This document shows, piece by piece, positions 1-12,302 of a stretch of 54,707 nt of DNA. The stretch comes from Klebsiella terrigena. Lineage in GTDB: Bacteria > Pseudomonadota > Gammaproteobacteria > Enterobacterales > Enterobacteriaceae. Under the pieces are notes generated by a model that was given only the letters and a program-made list of their open reading frames with translations, was not told the DNA's origin and ran no database searches. The stretch lies in the NCBI RefSeq assembly GCF_006539725.1, contig NZ_BJNO01000029.1, positions 1 through 54,707 on the forward strand. The letters run 5' to 3'. The position numbers and the translations under genes are program-made. The first letter of the stretch is position 1, and every line of letters begins with the position of its first letter.

Positions 1-32
1 TCAGTTTGCCATCATCACGGTGATTTTATCCG

Positions 33-566
33 CTATTTGCTGTTCATTTGTGCGATCTCTCGCGCAAAATTAGCGACCTGCTGCCAGTCGGTATAGACCA
101 CTTCCTTACTGGTATCCGTTTCACCGCCGGTCATCTTCATAATCAGGCGGATCATTACGCGGTCGTACCAGCTATAGCGCGGATAGCGCAGCGCACCGGC
201 AAACACCGCGCTACGCTGCGGCTGCCACGGTGAACTAAGCAGGAACTTGCGCGTATAGCTATTGGTTTGCGGAGTACGCTTCTCAGGTTTACGCGCCACG
301 AGGTTAACCGAAAAAAACGCACCGGGCAGCGCGTTCAGCGACTGCAGGTGTTTCTTCACGAAGCGGTCAACCGCAGGATGAAAGTGGCCATAGCGAATGG
401 ATGCCCCAATCACCACGCGATCGTAGTCGTGCCATGCAACCGCATCGGCGCGGTTAAGGTTTAGGGTGTCCGCATCGACGCCCAGCTCTTTCAGCTCGGA
501 TGCCAGAAAGGAGGCAATTTCACGAGTCTGCCCATCACGGGTGGAAAATAGAATCAACGTTTTCAC
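33..566 (-). CDS. hemG: Menaquinone-dependent protoporphyrinogen IX oxidase
   Basis: Oxidises protoporphyrinogen IX to protoporphyrin IX, the penultimate step of haem synthesis, passing electrons to the quinone pool at the inner membrane. The 177-residue protein has a flavodoxin fold: the FMN phosphate loop [11 protein letters not shown] lies at about residues 8-18 and the [14 protein letters not shown] segment in the middle, as in E. coli HemG (about 181 residues). The start is GTG with GGAG six bases upstream. It is the last gene of a leftward run pepQ-yigZ-trkH-hemG, 11 bases behind trkH. In E. coli an rRNA operon follows hemG; the window ends before that could be seen. Identity is secure from sequence and position. 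Confidence 0.95.
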   Translation of the reverse strand: MKTLILFSTRDGQTREIASFLASELKELGVDADTLNLNRADAVAWHDYDRVVIGASIRYGHFHPAVDRFVKKHLQSLNALPGAFFSVNLVARKPEKRTPQTNSYTRKFLLSSPWQPQRSAVFAGALRYPRYSWYDRVMIRLIMKMTGGETDTSKEVVYTDWQQVANFAREIAQMNSK

Positions 567-577
567 AAATACTCCAG

Positions 578-2029
578 CTATTCACGCCAGAAAGTGGGAG
601 TAAACAGCACCAACAGGGTGAACACTTCCAGACGACCAAACAGCATATTAGCAATCAGGATCCATTTTGCGACCGGATTCATCGTCGCAAAGTTATCCGC
701 CACGACCCCCAGGCCCGGCCCCAGGTTGTTTAAGGTTGCGACGACCGAAGCAAATGCGGAGAAGTCATCGACACCGGTAGCAATAATCGCCAGCATACTA
801 ATGATAAACACCAGCGCATAGGCGGAGAAGAATCCCCATACTGCTTCGAGGATGCGTTCCGGCAGCGCGCGGTTGCCCAGCTTAATGCTGTACACCGCAT
901 TCGGGTGTACCAGACGTTTCAGCTCGCGGTTCCCCTGCTTAAAGAGCAGCAGGATACGAATAACCTTCAGACCACCGCCCGTCGAACCGGCACAGCCGCC
1001 GATAAATGCCGAGCACAGCAGCAGCACCGGAAGGAACAGCGGCCAGCGTGCAATGCTATCGGTGGTGAAGCCCGCCGTCGTGGCCATTGAGACAACCTGG
1101 AAGAACGCCTGGTTCAAGGTGGTTAACGCGGAGCTATAGACATCATGCAGCCACAGCACCAGCGTACAAATCACCACCAGCGTCAGCTGTACGCCAATAA
1201 ACATGCGGAATTCGGGGTCACGCCAGTACACCTTCAGGCTTCGTCCGCTGAGTAATGAAAAGTGCAGGCCGTAGTTACAGCCGGAGATCAGCAGGAAGAC
1301 CGCGATAATCGAGTTAATCGTCGGACTGTCAAAGTAGCCGACGCTGGCGTCATGCGTGGAGAAGCCGCCAATAGCGATGGTCGAAAAGCTGTGACCGATG
1401 GCGTCAAACGCCGGCATCCCGGCAAACCACAGCGCCAGCGCGCAGGCGATGGTTAGCAGAACGTAGATAAGCCACAGCGTTTTTGCCGTTTCGGCAATTC
1501 GCGGGCGCATTTTGTTATCCTTCAGCGGCCCGGGCATCTCCGCCCGGTACAGCTGCATCCCACCGACGCCGAGTATCGGCAGGATCGCGACCGCCAGCAC
1601 AATGATCCCCATACCGCCAAACCACTGCAGCATCTGGCGATAGAAAAGGATGGCATGGGGCAGCGAGTCGAGGCCAACCAGCGTGGTTGCGCCCGTGGTG
1701 GTGAGGCCAGAGAAGGATTCAAAAAACGCATCGGTTACCGTCAGGTTTGGCTGCTCGGCGAAGATAAACGGTAGCGCACCGACGCTGCCCAGCACGGTCC
1801 AGAAGAGGACGACAATCAAAAAGCCCTCGCGGGATTTCAACTCACCCTTTTCACGGCGGTTCGGCCACCATAATAGAGAGCCAATAGCTAAAGCGGCGAA
1901 AAAGGTCTGGGTAAACGCCCGCCCGGCACCATCACGGTATATCAGGGCCACTAATCCCGGGAGGATCATGGTCCCCGAAAATAAAATGACCAGCAGTCCA
2001 ACGATTCGGGTAATCGCGCGAAAATGCAT
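578..2029 (-). CDS. trkH: Trk system potassium uptake protein TrkH
   Basis: Inner-membrane K+ translocating subunit that works with the NAD-binding TrkA, which is encoded elsewhere. The protein has 483 residues, the E. coli length, and is rich in membrane helices. Four pore-loop repeats are visible through their glycine-containing filter segments ([36 protein letters not shown]). The start [11 protein letters not shown] at 2029 is preferred over an in-frame ATG 17 codons upstream because it matches the family N-terminus and leaves 40 bases after yigZ. It sits between yigZ and hemG on the same strand. Confidence 0.96.
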   Translation of the reverse strand: MHFRAITRIVGLLVILFSGTMILPGLVALIYRDGAGRAFTQTFFAALAIGSLLWWPNRREKGELKSREGFLIVVLFWTVLGSVGALPFIFAEQPNLTVTDAFFESFSGLTTTGATTLVGLDSLPHAILFYRQMLQWFGGMGIIVLAVAILPILGVGGMQLYRAEMPGPLKDNKMRPRIAETAKTLWLIYVLLTIACALALWFAGMPAFDAIGHSFSTIAIGGFSTHDASVGYFDSPTINSIIAVFLLISGCNYGLHFSLLSGRSLKVYWRDPEFRMFIGVQLTLVVICTLVLWLHDVYSSALTTLNQAFFQVVSMATTAGFTTDSIARWPLFLPVLLLCSAFIGGCAGSTGGGLKVIRILLLFKQGNRELKRLVHPNAVYSIKLGNRALPERILEAVWGFFSAYALVFIISMLAIIATGVDDFSAFASVVATLNNLGPGLGVVADNFATMNPVAKWILIANMLFGRLEVFTLLVLFTPTFWRE

Positions 2030-2069
2030 CTCTGGCGCTTCCTTTGATATGCAAAAAATCAGGTGGGGA

Positions 2070-2684
2070 TTATTCGTCAATCTTCAGTAATTGCAACGAG
2101 CCACGGCTAAAATCAGCCAGTTTTGCTGAAAATGACGCCACTTCAGCTTGAGGAAGCGCAACACGCAGCTGGACGAACGCCTGATATTCGCTTTCGACAA
2201 TGTGCCCTGCGAACTGGGCCAACAGCGCTTCAACACCGGCTAATTGCCCGTATTCACACTGCAAAGTATATGCGGTCAGCGGCGTCTTGCGCTGCGTTGT
2301 CAGCTGAGCAAGCGCCTGGTGTACGCCACCGCCATAGGCCTTCACCAGACCACCGGTACCCAGCAGAATACCGCCGTAGTAACGCACTACGACGGCAGTT
2401 ATCTCACCGACACCGCTGCCCATAAGCTGTGCCAGCATCGGTTTACCTGCCGTTCCCGCCGGTTCGCCATCGTCGGAGAAACCCAGCTGTTGTGAATCAT
2501 TCGGCGGCCCGGCCACCCACGCCACGCAGTGGTGGCGAGCGTCCGGGTGATCCGCTCTTACTGATTCAACAAACGCCTTTGCCGCCATTACGCCATCGGT
2601 ATGCGCCAGTAGCGTAATAAACCGGCTCTTCTTAATCTCTTCGACAAAGCGCACCGGCGCGGCCGGTATCAACCAGCTGTCCAT
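2070..2684 (-). CDS. yigZ: IMPACT-family (UPF0029/DUF1949) protein YigZ
   Basis: A 204-residue protein of the YigZ/IMPACT family, of uncertain biochemical role; homologues have been linked to translation or nucleic-acid binding. The N-terminal domain carries the family signature SDDGEPAGTAGKPML followed by VVVRYYGGILLGTGGLVKAY (about residues 75-115), and the C-terminal part fits the ferredoxin-like DUF1949 domain. The start overlaps the pepQ stop by one base (TGATG), so translation is probably coupled. No sign of truncation; E. coli YigZ is about the same length. Confidence 0.92.
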   Translation of the reverse strand: MDSWLIPAAPVRFVEEIKKSRFITLLAHTDGVMAAKAFVESVRADHPDARHHCVAWVAGPPNDSQQLGFSDDGEPAGTAGKPMLAQLMGSGVGEITAVVVRYYGGILLGTGGLVKAYGGGVHQALAQLTTQRKTPLTAYTLQCEYGQLAGVEALLAQFAGHIVESEYQAFVQLRVALPQAEVASFSAKLADFSRGSLQLLKIDE

Positions 2685-4015
2685 CAGGCCAGTTTCAGAT
2701 CACGCGTCATATTTTCGACACTGCTTTCATGGATAACGACGTTATCTTCGATACGAATGCCGCCAAACGGTTTTAGCGCTTCAATTTTCTGCCAGTTGAA
2801 GTGCTTGCTGAACTGCCCTTCGCGCCACGGCACCAGCAGGGATTCAATAAAGTAGATACCCGGCTCTATGGTCAGCACCATACGCGGCTGGATCACGCGC
2901 GTGCAGCGCAGGTACGGATATTTAGACGGCGCCGCCAGATGTGTACCGGCATCATCCTGCATAAAGCCGGCGACATCATGCACCTGCAGGCCCAGCGGGT
3001 GGCCGATGCCGTGAGGCATAAACGGCCCGGTCAGGTCGTTTTCGACCATCGCCTCTTCGCTCATGTTGGTGACGATCTGATGTTTACGCAGCAGCTTAGC
3101 AATGCGCTGATGGAACTGGACGTGGTAATCCACGTAGCTGGTGCCGACTTTCAGCGTGCTAATCAGCGCCAGCTGCTCGTCATTAACGTCCTTAATCAGC
3201 TGGGCAAAGTCGCTATCGCCGTGCGCGGCCCAGGTACGCGTGAGATCCGCCGCATAGCCGTTATATTCCGCACCGGCATCGAGCAGGAAGCTGCGCGCTT
3301 CCGCCGGCGCTCGGTGATCCAGTTTGGTGTAGTGCAGCACGGAGGCGTGCTCATTGATCGCCACGATGTTGCTGTACGGTACATCGGTATCGCGGTGGCC
3401 GGTCGCGGTCAGATAGGCCTGGTTGATATCGAACTCGCTCATCCCGGACAGGAAGGCTTCATGCGCCGCCCGATGACCGTTGATCGCTGATTTCTGCGCT
3501 TCGCGCATGCAGGCCAGCTCGTAATCCGTTTTATAGGAGCGGTAGTAGTGCAGATAGTCGATAACCCCTTTCGGGTTGATTTTATCCGCGGCTATCTCTA
3601 ACCCCAGCGCGCGCTCAGGGACCGGGCCGATATAGCCGATGTTGCCGCGCGCCGCCGGGAGCTGGCTACCGATACCATCCGCCTTCGGCAGCGCAATCAC
3701 GTCTACCTCTTCGGTCCAGAATGAAGTCGGCAGCGGCTCAACGTTATGCCAGTAATCAACCGGCAGGTAGAACCACAGCTTCGGCTTATTGACGCCATCC
3801 ACCAACAGCCAGCAGTTAGGAACCTGCGTGACGGGCACCCACGCTTTAAACTGCGGATTGACCTTGAACGGGTAGGGATGATCGTCAAGAAAAACGTTAA
3901 CCAGCTCACCGGAGTGAATCAGTAAGGCATCGAGCTTAAAGCGAGATAAAACATCACGGGTACGTTCTTGTAGGGTAGCAATATGGTTTTTATAGAGCGC
4001 GGCTAGTGATTCCAT
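2684..4015 (-). CDS. pepQ: Xaa-Pro dipeptidase
   Basis: Cytoplasmic metallopeptidase that cleaves dipeptides with C-terminal proline. The 443-residue length equals E. coli PepQ. The C-terminal pita-bread domain (M24B) shows the dinuclear metal ligands: [17 protein letters not shown] (two Asp), [14 protein letters not shown] (His), LTIEPGIYF (Glu) and [10 protein letters not shown] (Glu). A good ribosome site (AAGGATA) precedes the ATG. It is divergent from fadB, with the FadR operator in the 192-base gap, and is first in the run towards yigZ, trkH and hemG. Confidence 0.96.
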   Translation of the reverse strand: MESLAALYKNHIATLQERTRDVLSRFKLDALLIHSGELVNVFLDDHPYPFKVNPQFKAWVPVTQVPNCWLLVDGVNKPKLWFYLPVDYWHNVEPLPTSFWTEEVDVIALPKADGIGSQLPAARGNIGYIGPVPERALGLEIAADKINPKGVIDYLHYYRSYKTDYELACMREAQKSAINGHRAAHEAFLSGMSEFDINQAYLTATGHRDTDVPYSNIVAINEHASVLHYTKLDHRAPAEARSFLLDAGAEYNGYAADLTRTWAAHGDSDFAQLIKDVNDEQLALISTLKVGTSYVDYHVQFHQRIAKLLRKHQIVTNMSEEAMVENDLTGPFMPHGIGHPLGLQVHDVAGFMQDDAGTHLAAPSKYPYLRCTRVIQPRMVLTIEPGIYFIESLLVPWREGQFSKHFNWQKIEALKPFGGIRIEDNVVIHESSVENMTRDLKLA

Positions 4016-4164
4016 CTATTTATCCTTTGATTTTATTAGATCGTGACTCTCCGCATCTTAGCACATCGACTTCAGGCAGGGCGATTTCCGCCGGGTGTGA
4101 TCCAACCAGCATTTATTTAAAGACTTGTTTGCAATTCTTTAACATAAATCCCACACTCCGACTC

Positions 4165-4181
4165 ATCTGGTACGACCAGAT
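4165..4181 (+). promoter_or_regulatory. FadR operator upstream of fadBA
   Basis: ATCTGGTACGACCAGAT is a near-perfect palindrome identical, as far as I recall, to the E. coli fadB FadR operator. It lies 26 bases upstream of the fadB ATG, where bound FadR would block transcription until long-chain acyl-CoA releases it. Confidence 0.93.
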
Positions 4182-4207
4182 CATATTGCTGGATTCAGGA
4201 GACTGAC

Positions 4208-6397
4208 ATGCTCTACAAAGGCGACAACCTGTACCTCGACTGGCTGGAAGATGGCATTGCCGAACTGGTGTTCGATGCCCCCGGCTCGGTGAACAAGCTC
4301 GATACCGCAACCGTAGCCAGCCTCGGCCATGCGCTGGACGTGCTCGAAAAGCAAACAGATCTTAAAGGGCTGCTGCTGCGCTCTGAAAAAGCGGCCTTTA
4401 TCGTCGGTGCCGATATAACCGAATTTCTCTCCCTGTTCCTGGTCCCACAGGAGCAGCTGAGCCAATGGCTGCATTTTGCCAATAGCGTTTTCAACCGCCT
4501 CGAAGATTTACCGGTGCCCACCGTTTCAGCGGTCAACGGCTATGCGCTGGGCGGCGGCTGCGAGTGCGTGCTGGCAACGGACTATCGTCTGGCTACGCCG
4601 GACCTGCGCATCGGCCTGCCGGAAACTAAGCTGGGCATCATGCCGGGCTTCGGCGGTTCAGTGCGTATGCCGCGTCTACTCGGCGCCGATAGCGCGCTGG
4701 AAATTATCGCCGCCGGCAAAGACGTCGGTGCAGATCAGGCTCTGAAAATCGGTCTCGTCGACGGCATCGTCAAGCCAGAGAAACTGCGCGACGGCGCGCT
4801 CAGCATTTTACGCCAGGCCATTAGCGGCGATCTCGACTGGCAGGCGAAGCGCCAGCCGAAGCTGGAGCCGCTGAAGCTCAGCAAAATCGAAGCGACCATG
4901 AGCTTCACCATTGCGAAAGGCATGGTTGCCCAGACCGCCGGGAAACACTATCCGGCGCCGATGACTGCCGTCAAAACCATCGAAGCTGCCGCCCGACTCG
5001 GCCGTGATGAGGCGCTGAAGCTGGAAAATCAAAGCTTCGTCCCGCTGGCGCACACCAAAGAAGCCCGCGCGCTGGTCGGCATCTTCCTCAACGATCAGTA
5101 CGTCAAAGGCAAAGCGAAGAAGCTCACCAAAGACGTTGAAACCCCGAAACAGGCCGCCGTGCTGGGCGCCGGGATTATGGGCGGCGGTATCGCCTATCAG
5201 TCTGCCTGGAAAGGCGTGCCGGTCATCATGAAGGATATTAACGACAAATCGCTGACGCTCGGCATGAATGAAGCCGCCAAGCTGCTTAACAAACAGCTTG
5301 AGCGCGGCAAGATTGACGGCCTGAAGCTGGCTGGCGTCATCGGCACCATTCAGCCAACGCTGGACTACTCTGGCTTTGAGCGCGTGGACGTGGTCGTTGA
5401 AGCCGTTGTCGAAAACCCGAAAGTGAAAAAAGCGGTGCTGGCTGAGACCGAAGGCAAAGTGCGCCCGGATACGGTGCTGGCTTCCAACACCTCAACGATC
5501 CCGATCGGTGAACTGGCGGACGCTCTGCAGCGTCCGGAGAATTTCTGCGGTATGCACTTCTTTAACCCGGTGCACCGTATGCCGCTGGTTGAAGTGATTC
5601 GCGGCGAAAAAACCTCGGACGAGACGATTGCCAAAGTGGTGGCCTGGGCCAGCAAGATGGGCAAAACGCCGATCGTGGTTAACGACTGCCCCGGTTTCTT
5701 CGTCAACCGCGTGCTGTTCCCCTACTTCGCCGGCTTCAGCCAGCTGCTGCGCGATGGCGCGGACTTCCGCAAAGTCGATAAGGTCATGGAGAAGCTGTTC
5801 GGCTGGCCGATGGGCCCGGCGTACCTGCTCGACGTGGTCGGCATCGATACCGCTCACCACGCGCAGGCGGTGATGGCCGCCGGCTTCCCGCAGCGCATGC
5901 AGAAAGATTATCGCGATGCGATTGACGCCCTGTTCGACGCAACCCGCTTCGGCCAGAAAAACGGCCTTGGCTTCTGGCGCTATACCCAGGACAGCAAAGG
6001 CAAACCGAAGAAAGAAGAGGACGCGGTCGTTGACGGCCTGCTGGCGGACGTAAGCCAGCCAAAGCGCGACTTCAGCGACGAAGAAATTATCGCCCGCATG
6101 ATGATTCCCATGGTCAACGAAGTGGTGCGTTGCCTGGAAGAAGGCATTATCGCCAGCCCGGCGGAAGCGGATATGGCGCTGGTTTATGGCCTCGGCTTCC
6201 CTCCATTCCACGGCGGAGCCTTCCGCTGGCTGGATACGCTGGGCAGCGCAAAATATCTCGATATGGCACAGCAGTATCAGCACCTCGGCCCGCTGTATGA
6301 GGTGCCGGAAGGTCTGCGCAGCAAAGCACGCCATAACGAACCGTATTATCCTCCGGTAGAACCAGCCCGCCCGGCGGGTGTTCTGAAAACGGCTTAA
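4208..6397 (+). CDS. fadB: Fatty acid oxidation complex alpha subunit (enoyl-CoA hydratase / 3-hydroxyacyl-CoA dehydrogenase)
   Basis: Multifunctional alpha subunit of aerobic beta-oxidation, with hydratase, isomerase, epimerase and dehydrogenase activities; assembles with FadA. The 729 residues equal E. coli FadB. The N-terminal crotonase domain shows [25 protein letters not shown] and [15 protein letters not shown]. The Rossmann motif [16 protein letters not shown] begins the dehydrogenase part at about residue 315, and [16 protein letters not shown] carries the catalytic His. Ribosome site AGGAGA precedes the ATG. fadA follows nine bases later. The FadR operator just upstream indicates induction by long-chain fatty acids. 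Confidence 0.98.
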   Translation: MLYKGDNLYLDWLEDGIAELVFDAPGSVNKLDTATVASLGHALDVLEKQTDLKGLLLRSEKAAFIVGADITEFLSLFLVPQEQLSQWLHFANSVFNRLEDLPVPTVSAVNGYALGGGCECVLATDYRLATPDLRIGLPETKLGIMPGFGGSVRMPRLLGADSALEIIAAGKDVGADQALKIGLVDGIVKPEKLRDGALSILRQAISGDLDWQAKRQPKLEPLKLSKIEATMSFTIAKGMVAQTAGKHYPAPMTAVKTIEAAARLGRDEALKLENQSFVPLAHTKEARALVGIFLNDQYVKGKAKKLTKDVETPKQAAVLGAGIMGGGIAYQSAWKGVPVIMKDINDKSLTLGMNEAAKLLNKQLERGKIDGLKLAGVIGTIQPTLDYSGFERVDVVVEAVVENPKVKKAVLAETEGKVRPDTVLASNTSTIPIGELADALQRPENFCGMHFFNPVHRMPLVEVIRGEKTSDETIAKVVAWASKMGKTPIVVNDCPGFFVNRVLFPYFAGFSQLLRDGADFRKVDKVMEKLFGWPMGPAYLLDVVGIDTAHHAQAVMAAGFPQRMQKDYRDAIDALFDATRFGQKNGLGFWRYTQDSKGKPKKEEDAVVDGLLADVSQPKRDFSDEEIIARMMIPMVNEVVRCLEEGIIASPAEADMALVYGLGFPPFHGGAFRWLDTLGSAKYLDMAQQYQHLGPLYEVPEGLRSKARHNEPYYPPVEPARPAGVLKTA

Positions 6398-7570
<1,173 letters not shown>

Positions 7571-7595
7571 TTACAGAGTTAATCCCTGAATAATT

Positions 7596-7705
7596 CTTGC
7601 GGCATCGCGGCGGTAACCAGGTAAATCCCCGGCAGCATAGATAACTATGTGACCGGGGTGAACAAGGCCAGCCAACAAAGAGACCGCGCGAATTATGACG
7701 GGGAG
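7596..7705 (+). repeat. ERIC-like element
   Basis: Between fadA and fre, AATCCCC(GG)AGCATAGATAAC..GTGACCGGGGTGAACAAGG..AGCCAAC..TATGACGGGG follows the order of the ERIC consensus (centre AATCCCCAGGAGCTTACATAAGTAAGTGACTGGGGTGAGCG) with substitutions. Boundaries are approximate. Confidence 0.7.
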
Positions 7706-7724
7706 GGGTTTAGTTGCCGTTCTT

Positions 7725-7749
7725 CCCGCCTGTCAGGGGCGGGTTTTTT
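7725..7749 (+). terminator. Intrinsic terminator of fadBA
   Basis: CCCGCC / GGCGGG stem with a seven-base loop, followed by six T on the plus strand, 155 bases behind the fadA stop and after the ERIC-like element. Confidence 0.85.
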
Positions 7750-7803
7750 ATTTCTGCAATTCACCATCAGCCGCCCCTTCCCGCAAGAACGGGGCGCCGA
7801 TAA

Positions 7804-8505
7804 TCAGATAAACGCGAAGGCATCGCCAAACAGGCGATCTTCACGCGCCTGGCGCTCGTTACAGAACAGGTCGCGGGCAATTTTAGCCATCTCGAAGCGA
7901 CCGGCGATGTAGATATCATGCTCCGCCAGAGTGCCGTAATCCTGCAGCACCGCGGTCAGCACGGTCCCGGAACGTCCGCGCCACTCCTCTTCCGGCTGTT
8001 CAACAACCGGCTCGATGCGCAGGCCAGGATGCTCAATGCTCAGCGCTTCCAGCTCAGACAGATCGTAGAGGTGCTTCGCCTCGCGGCCGCCCCAGTAGAT
8101 GGCAATATCACGATTCGGATTGCGGGCCAGAGCCGTTAACAAAATGGAACGCACGTATGAAAAACCGGTTCCCCCGGCAATGAGAATGAGCGGACGATCC
8201 TCATCTTCACGCAGCCAGGCTTCGCCATGCGGGATATCAACCTCAATTTCACGCTCTTTCAGGATGCGATCCATGACCGCCATCGCATACAGGTTTAGCT
8301 CAGAAGCGCCGATATGCAGTTCAATAAACTCCTGTTCCGCTGGCGTAGAGGCCATAGAGAACGGACGCTTATCGCGCTCATCCATTACCACCATCAAATA
8401 CTGGCCGGCGCGGAAAGAGAAAGCCGCTTCTGGCACTAATCGAACGCGATACACGGTATCGGTAATCGCCTCCACCGAGGTCACTTTACAGCTTAAGGTT
8501 GTCAT
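7804..8505 (-). CDS. fre: NAD(P)H-flavin reductase
   Basis: Reduces free FMN, FAD or riboflavin with NAD(P)H; the reduced flavin serves ferric-siderophore reduction and the activation of ribonucleotide reductase. The 233 residues match E. coli Fre. The flavin isoalloxazine motif KRPFSMAS is in the N-terminal beta barrel, and the nucleotide-binding motif [15 protein letters not shown] begins the second domain at about residue 110. It lies 55 bases behind ubiD on the same strand and converges with fadA. Confidence 0.95.
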   Translation of the reverse strand: MTTLSCKVTSVEAITDTVYRVRLVPEAAFSFRAGQYLMVVMDERDKRPFSMASTPAEQEFIELHIGASELNLYAMAVMDRILKEREIEVDIPHGEAWLREDEDRPLILIAGGTGFSYVRSILLTALARNPNRDIAIYWGGREAKHLYDLSELEALSIEHPGLRIEPVVEQPEEEWRGRSGTVLTAVLQDYGTLAEHDIYIAGRFEMAKIARDLFCNERQAREDRLFGDAFAFI

Positions 8506-8560
8506 GCGTCCCCTCTGTCGGGTCTATAGAGCAAAACAGCGGCGTTAGCCCCGCTTACTG

Positions 8561-10030
8561 TTATTTAAAGATAGCCAGCTCGTCCCAGATGGCGTCGACG
8601 CGCGCCGTCACCTCAGGATCTTTTTTGATTGGGCGACCCCATTCTCGCTGGGTCTCGCCTGGCCATTTGTTTGTGGCATCCAGCCCCATTTTTGAACCCA
8701 GGCCGGAAACCGGCGAGGCAAAATCCAGATAATCAATTGGCGTATTTTCTACCAGTACCGTATCACGAGCCGGGTCCATCCGGGTAGTAATCGCCCAGAT
8801 CACATCGTTCCAGTCGCGCGCGTTAACGTCATCATCGCAGACAATAACGAATTTGGTGTACATAAACTGGCGCAGGAAGGACCATACGCCCATCATCACG
8901 CGTTTAGCATGTCCGGCGTACTGTTTCTTCATCGTGACGACCGCCAGGCGGTAGGAGCACCCTTCCGGCGGCAGGTAGAAATCGACAATTTCCGGGAACT
9001 GCTTTTGCAGAATCGGCACAAAGACTTCGTTTAGCGCCACGCCTAATACGGCAGGCTCGTCGGGCGGTCTTCCGGTGTAGGTCGAATGGTAAATGGCATC
9101 TTCGCGTCGGGTGATATGGGTCACCGTAAACACCGGGAAGCTGTCCACTTCATTGTAATAGCCGGTATGATCGCCATACGGCCCTTCCGGCGCCATTTCA
9201 CCTGGCTCAATATACCCTTCCAGCACAATTTCAGCGCTGGCGGGCACTTCCAGATCGTTAGAAATACACTTCACGACTTCCGTTTTCGTTCCGCGCAGCA
9301 GGCCGGCGAAAGCGTACTCTGAAAGGGTATCGGGAACCGGCGTCACTGCCGCAAGGATGGTCGCCGGGTCGGCGCCAAGCGCCACGGAGACCGGGAAACG
9401 CTCTCCCGGATGCGCCGCACACCACTCCTGGAAATCCAGCGCGCCGCCGCGATGGGATAGCCAGCGCATAATCAGCTTATTTTTGCCAATCAGCTGCTGG
9501 CGATAGATGCCCAGGTTCTGCCGCTCCTTATGCGGGCCGCGGGTGACCGTCAGCCCCCACGTAATCAGCGGCGCGGCATCATCCGGCCAGCAGGTCATAA
9601 TCGGGATCTGCGTCAGGTCGACGCTCTCGCCTTCGATAATTTTCTGCTGACAGGGAGCGCCGCGCAGGCGCTTAGTCGGCATGTTCAGTACCTGCTTGAA
9701 CTGCGGCAGCTTATCGAAGAGATCGCGAAAGCCTTTTGGCGGCTCAGGTTCTTTGAGGAAAGCTAACAGCTTGCCCACTTCCCGCAGCGAGCTAACGTCT
9801 TCCTGCCCCATGCCCATCGCCACGCGCTTAGGCGTGCCAAACAGATTACACAGCACCGGCATGGTGTAACCTTTAGGATTTTCAAATAGCAGAGCCGGGC
9901 CGCCGGCACGTAAAGTGCGATCGGCAATTTCGGTGATTTCCAGATGAGGATCGACCGGCAGGGATATCCTTTTCAGTTCCCCCTGCTGCTCCAGTAATGT
10001 CAGAAAGTCGCGTAGATCGTGGTATTTCAT
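8561..10030 (-). CDS. ubiD: 3-octaprenyl-4-hydroxybenzoate decarboxylase (prenylated FMN)
   Basis: Decarboxylates 3-octaprenyl-4-hydroxybenzoate in ubiquinone synthesis, using the prenylated FMN made by UbiX. The 489-residue protein starts [20 protein letters not shown], typical of the family, and is slightly shorter than E. coli UbiD (about 497). Conserved segments include [22 protein letters not shown], in which the Glu and Asp near the prFMN/Mn site are expected, and [11 protein letters not shown]. It is followed by fre on the same strand and is divergent from rfaH. Confidence 0.96.
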   Translation of the reverse strand: MKYHDLRDFLTLLEQQGELKRISLPVDPHLEITEIADRTLRAGGPALLFENPKGYTMPVLCNLFGTPKRVAMGMGQEDVSSLREVGKLLAFLKEPEPPKGFRDLFDKLPQFKQVLNMPTKRLRGAPCQQKIIEGESVDLTQIPIMTCWPDDAAPLITWGLTVTRGPHKERQNLGIYRQQLIGKNKLIMRWLSHRGGALDFQEWCAAHPGERFPVSVALGADPATILAAVTPVPDTLSEYAFAGLLRGTKTEVVKCISNDLEVPASAEIVLEGYIEPGEMAPEGPYGDHTGYYNEVDSFPVFTVTHITRREDAIYHSTYTGRPPDEPAVLGVALNEVFVPILQKQFPEIVDFYLPPEGCSYRLAVVTMKKQYAGHAKRVMMGVWSFLRQFMYTKFVIVCDDDVNARDWNDVIWAITTRMDPARDTVLVENTPIDYLDFASPVSGLGSKMGLDATNKWPGETQREWGRPIKKDPEVTARVDAIWDELAIFK

Positions 10031-10139
10031 GGAGTTGTTATTGACCTCTATACAGGCGGCTGATTATACGGTGTTCGCCGGTGCCATGCTGTACTTTTGT
10101 TAAATTAGCGTGAAAGAATATAGAATTTTAGTTTTCACT

Positions 10140-10145
10140 TATAAT
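10140..10145 (+). promoter_or_regulatory. Probable -10 box of the rfaH promoter
   Basis: A perfect TATAAT lies 63 bases upstream of the rfaH ATG in the 177-base ubiD/rfaH gap. No convincing -35 hexamer is visible at 16-18 bases, so the assignment is tentative. Confidence 0.4.
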
Positions 10146-10207
10146 GGCTTTCGCGATCGCTCCAGGCTTTTGTTATGCTTGCTACTAATCGAGTGGAAAG
10201 AGTTATT

Positions 10208-10696
10208 ATGCAAGCCTGGTATTTACTGTATTGCAAGCGTGGGCAGCTTCAGCGCGCCCAGGAACATCTCGAACGGCAGGCGGTCAATTGCCTGATGCCG
10301 ACGATCGCACTGGAAAAAATCGTCCGCGGTAAACGCACTACGGTCAGCGAACCCCTGTTCCCTAACTATCTGTTTATCGAATTCGATCCGGAAGTTATCC
10401 ATACCACGACCATTAGCGCTACGCGCGGCGTGAACAGCTTCGTTCGCTTTGGCGCCCAGCCGGCTACCGTACCGTCGGCGGTTATCCATCAGCTCTCTAT
10501 CTATAAACCGGAAGGCATTACGGATCCGGAAACGCCGCATGGCGGCGATAGCGTGCTGATTACCGACGGCGCGTTCGAAGGCCTGCAGGCAATCTTCAGC
10601 GAGCCGGATGGCGAAACTCGCTCTATGCTGCTGCTGAACCTGCTTAACAAGCAGGTGCTGCAGAGCGTCAAAAATACCGATTTCCATAAAATCTGA
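10208..10696 (+). CDS. rfaH: Transcription antitermination protein RfaH
   Basis: NusG-family factor recruited to ops sites in long surface-polysaccharide, LPS-core and haemolysin operons, where it suppresses Rho-dependent termination and promotes translation. The 162 residues match E. coli. The N-terminal NGN domain reads [20 protein letters not shown] and [14 protein letters not shown]; the C-terminal domain refolds from alpha hairpin to KOW barrel in known RfaH. The start at 10208 is chosen over an ATG 11 codons earlier because TGGAAAGAG precedes it and the family begins MQ-WYLLYC. It converges with tatD, leaving only eight bases and no visible terminator. Confidence 0.96.
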   Translation: MQAWYLLYCKRGQLQRAQEHLERQAVNCLMPTIALEKIVRGKRTTVSEPLFPNYLFIEFDPEVIHTTTISATRGVNSFVRFGAQPATVPSAVIHQLSIYKPEGITDPETPHGGDSVLITDGAFEGLQAIFSEPDGETRSMLLLNLLNKQVLQSVKNTDFHKI

Positions 10697-10704
10697 CGGC
10701 GCGG

Positions 10705-11487
10705 TTAAAAGCGAACGCCAAAGAGCGTTCTGGCGTTGGCGTCCGTCACCTCCTCCAGCCGCTGAGCCTCCTCGCCGCGCCAGCCCGCAACTCGGGTCAG
10801 AATGTGCGGCAGGTGCACGGGCTCATTGCGCCGGGAATTGGGTTTAGGGCTCAGGTCTCGCGGCAGCAGATAGGGCGCATCGGTCTCAATCAGCAGGCGA
10901 TCGGCCGGGATTTCCGTCAGCAGATTGCGCAGCTCGAGGCCGCGACGCTCGTCGCATACCCAGCCGGTGATCCCGATATACAAACCTCTCTCCAGACACG
11001 CGCGTACTTCATCACGACTGCCGGTAAAGCAGTGCAGCACGGCTCCGGGCAGCTTATCCAGCCACGGCGCGAGCAGCGTCAGAAAGCGCTCGTGGGCGTC
11101 GCGGCAGTGCAAAAATACCGGCAGAGAAAGCTCGGCCGCCAGCGCCAGCTGGGCGCTAAACGCCGCTTCCTGCTCCGCCGGAGTCGAAAAGTTGCGGTTG
11201 AAATCGAGGCCGCATTCACCGATTGCCACCACTTCCGGCCTGCGTGCCAGCTCGCCGATCGCCACCGCGACCGACTCCGTCCAGCTGCTGCTGTCATGCG
11301 GGTGCACGCCTGCGGTTGACCAGCAGCGGGAATAGCGCCGCGCCATCTGCTGCGCCTGTTCGCTTTCATGAAGATTGGTACCGGTCAGCAGCATGCCGGT
11401 CACGCCGGCTGCCTGAGCGCGGGCAACGACCTCATCACGATCGCGAGAAAACTGTGAACTGGTCAGATTTACGCCAATATCAAACAT
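10705..11487 (-). CDS. tatD: TatD metal-dependent hydrolase / 3'-5' DNA exonuclease
   Basis: Cytoplasmic TIM-barrel metalloenzyme with 3'-5' exonuclease activity in E. coli, co-located with but not required for Tat export. The protein has 260 residues. Metal-site motifs are [29 protein letters not shown] and [14 protein letters not shown]. The N-terminus [13 protein letters not shown] lacks the HxH of the wider family, as is normal for TatD itself. The start at 11487 is preferred because the codons just upstream (GGGAGGGGCG) form its ribosome site. Last gene of the tatABCD cluster. Confidence 0.95.
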   Translation of the reverse strand: MFDIGVNLTSSQFSRDRDEVVARAQAAGVTGMLLTGTNLHESEQAQQMARRYSRCWSTAGVHPHDSSSWTESVAVAIGELARRPEVVAIGECGLDFNRNFSTPAEQEAAFSAQLALAAELSLPVFLHCRDAHERFLTLLAPWLDKLPGAVLHCFTGSRDEVRACLERGLYIGITGWVCDERRGLELRNLLTEIPADRLLIETDAPYLLPRDLSPKPNSRRNEPVHLPHILTRVAGWRGEEAQRLEEVTDANARTLFGVRF

Positions 11488-11504
11488 CGCCCCTCCCATA
11501 TGAC

Positions 11505-11524
11505 AACCGCCCTGACGGGCGGTT
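11505..11524 (-). terminator. Hairpin between tatC and tatD
   Basis: AACCGCCC / GGGCGGTT is an eight-base perfect stem with a four-base loop directly after the tatC stop. There is no T run on the minus strand, so it may attenuate or stabilise the message rather than end it. Confidence 0.45.
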
Positions 11525-11526
11525 AG

Positions 11527-12300
11527 TTACTCTTCTTTACTGCCCGCCTCTTCGGCGGCGGCATCTTCATCGCGCGTCAGGCGTTTTCCGGTGTAGAAGC
11601 GGGCGAAGAAGACCCCAACTTCAAACAGGCAGTACATCGGAATCGCCAGCAGCGTTTGCGAGAATACGTCCGGCGGCGTCAGCAGCATACCCACAACGAA
11701 GGCGCCGACCAGCACATAGGGCCGTTTCTTGCGCAGATCGTCCGGCGTGGTGACGCCCATCCAGCACAGCAGCACGATGGCCACCGGCACTTCAAACGAG
11801 ACGCCAAAAGCGATAAATAACGCCATGACGAAGTCGAGATAGCTGCGGATATCGGTGGAGACCTGCACGCCTTCCGGCGCCGCGTGCGTCAGGAAGCCAA
11901 ACGCCAGCGGGAACACCACAAAGTAGGCGAAGGCCATACCGATGTAGAACAGCAGCGTGCTGGAGATCAGCAGCGGCATCACCAGCCGGCGTTCATGCTT
12001 ATACAAGGCCGGCGCCACAAACGCCCAGACCTGATAAAGAATGACCGGCACCGACAAAATGACCGAGACCATAAATGTCAGCTTGATCGGCGTAAAGAAA
12101 GGAGAGGCTACGTCCGTGGCGATCATCGTCGCGCCAACCGGCATCTGCCGGATAAGCGGGGCCGAAACCAGCTGATAGATGTCGTTGGCAAAGTAAACCA
12201 ACGCCAGAAAAATCACCAGAATCGCGAGAATGCTGTTGATCAGACGCTTACGCAGCTCAATCAGATGCGAAATTAGCGGTTGAGTATCGTCTACGCCCAT
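11527..12300 (-). CDS. tatC: Sec-independent protein translocase TatC
   Basis: Polytopic inner-membrane core of the Tat translocon; with TatB it binds twin-arginine signal peptides. The 257 residues match the E. coli length (258). Conserved N-terminal [16 protein letters not shown] and the cytoplasmic-loop segment [16 protein letters not shown] are present, with six predicted membrane helices and a short acidic tail. It starts two bases after the tatB stop, so the genes are probably translationally coupled. Confidence 0.97.
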   Translation of the reverse strand: MGVDDTQPLISHLIELRKRLINSILAILVIFLALVYFANDIYQLVSAPLIRQMPVGATMIATDVASPFFTPIKLTFMVSVILSVPVILYQVWAFVAPALYKHERRLVMPLLISSTLLFYIGMAFAYFVVFPLAFGFLTHAAPEGVQVSTDIRSYLDFVMALFIAFGVSFEVPVAIVLLCWMGVTTPDDLRKKRPYVLVGAFVVGMLLTPPDVFSQTLLAIPMYCLFEVGVFFARFYTGKRLTRDEDAAAEEAGSKEE

Positions 12301-12302
12301 GT

